A DNA stretch of 5,151 nt from an uncultured Clostridia bacterium. Its GTDB lineage: Bacteria; Bacillota; Clostridia; Peptostreptococcales; Acidaminobacteraceae. The notes under the pieces were generated by a model. That model saw nothing but the letters and a program-made list of their open reading frames with translations, was not told where the DNA came from and ran no database searches. Location of the stretch: positions 1 through 5,151 of the forward strand of contig CALFKA010000074.1 of the NCBI GenBank assembly GCA_937880545.1. The letters run 5' to 3'. Each line of letters opens with the position of its first letter. Position 1 is the stretch's first letter. Positions 4,782 through 5,151 of the stretch are shown here, in pieces. The position numbers and the translations under genes were made by a program.

Positions 4782-5151
4782 GGTTCGCAGGGTCACGTTG
4801 ATCCTGCTGGGACTTTTGATTATGACAGTGGGGGTGGGTGTCTTTATCCTGCCTTCGAAGCTTGCTACCGGCGGACTGACGGGCTTTGCGATGGTGCTCA
4901 ACCATCTGATCCCCTCGCTGAGCGTGGGAAGCATCATGCTGATTGGAAATATTGTTCTTTTCATCTTGGGATTTCTCTTGGTCGGAAAGCAGTTTGGAGG
5001 CTATACGATCTTTGCTTCGCTGACCTTCTCCGCCTTTCTCGACCTCTTTACCAGGATATTTCCCAATCTCAGCGCTCCGACCGACGACCTCTTCATCAAT
5101 CTCTTTTTTGGCACACTCATCAGTGCTGTGGGGATGGCCATCGTCTTTTAC
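4771..5151 (+). CDS. YitT-family membrane protein, N-terminal part (cut by window end)
   Basis: The first 127 residues are present and the frame is open to the window edge. The ATG lies within the last codons of the ATP-grasp gene (11-bp overlap), with GGAG at 4761-4764 six bases upstream. Hydrophobic segments are visible at about residues 8-27, 50-72, 78-93 and 108-127. The YitT (DUF161) signature region FILPSKLATGGLTG (25-38) is clear, followed by GNIVLFILGFLLVGKQF and the SAFLDLF segment. Full-length family members are usually somewhat under 300 residues and often carry a C-terminal cytoplasmic DUF2179 domain, which would lie beyond the window. Biochemical function of the family is not established. 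Coupling to the two ligase genes suggests a role in moving or sensing the thiol product or a precursor, which is inference. Confidence 0.85.
   Translation, partial: MWSEVRRVTLILLGLLIMTVGVGVFILPSKLATGGLTGFAMVLNHLIPSLSVGSIMLIGNIVLFILGFLLVGKQFGGYTIFASLTFSAFLDLFTRIFPNLSAPTDDLFINLFFGTLISAVGMAIVFY

Noticed and set aside
2162..4964. Several minus-strand frames of 60-145 codons and short plus-strand frames in the ligase operon
   Set aside because: All lie opposite or within strongly supported genes, with no family features or ribosome binding sites, and are shadows of the real coding frames.

Overview
The window looks like chromosomal DNA of a member of the Bacillota (Firmicutes). The ribosome binding sites are strong and purine-rich (GGAGG type), TTG starts are used twice, and a YitT-family membrane gene and a Schlafen-type AlbA_2/GHKL regulator are present. 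The genus cannot be fixed from the sequence. There are two compositional halves. Bases 1 to about 2200 are AT-rich and hold accessory-looking DNA. Bases 2237 to 5151 have a clearly higher G+C content and hold a tight three-gene metabolic operon.

Left half. Bases 1-409 contain debris and control elements. There is a 26-bp perfect inverted repeat (1-26 against 261-286). A repeat array (115-156) sits directly upstream of a consensus TATAAT. A 48-codon reading frame (169-315) has a good ribosome binding site but TTA where the start codon should be. A second array of 12-nt repeats (344-393) surrounds another TATAAT. This second array is the promoter/operator region of an intact 463-aa gene (410-1801). 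Its product has an AlbA_2 domain, a GHKL ATPase-like domain and a C-terminal winged helix. The operator motif GTTGGGAATAAA recurs inside the gene as an in-frame repeat coding for VGNK.

Middle. Bases 1802-2236 contain only a possible 52-aa ORF with a very good ribosome binding site and TTG start (1901-2059), a likely remnant of a gene end overlapping it, and AT-rich potential hairpins.

Right half. A 416-aa glutamate-cysteine ligase of the GCS2 family (2237-3487) overlaps by 14 bp a 435-aa circularly permuted ATP-grasp ligase related to glutathionylspermidine synthase (3474-4781). That gene overlaps by 11 bp a YitT-family membrane protein, which is cut by the window end (4771-5151). The simplest reading is a pathway in which gamma-glutamylcysteine is made and then extended by a non-GshB ligase, giving glutathione or another gamma-Glu-Cys-X compound. 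A translationally coupled membrane protein may move the product or a precursor. The nature of X and the role of the YitT protein are inference.

The two points most worth following up are the repeat motif shared between promoter and coding sequence in the AlbA_2 gene, with a related orphan array next to it, and the GCS2/ATP-grasp/YitT operon.
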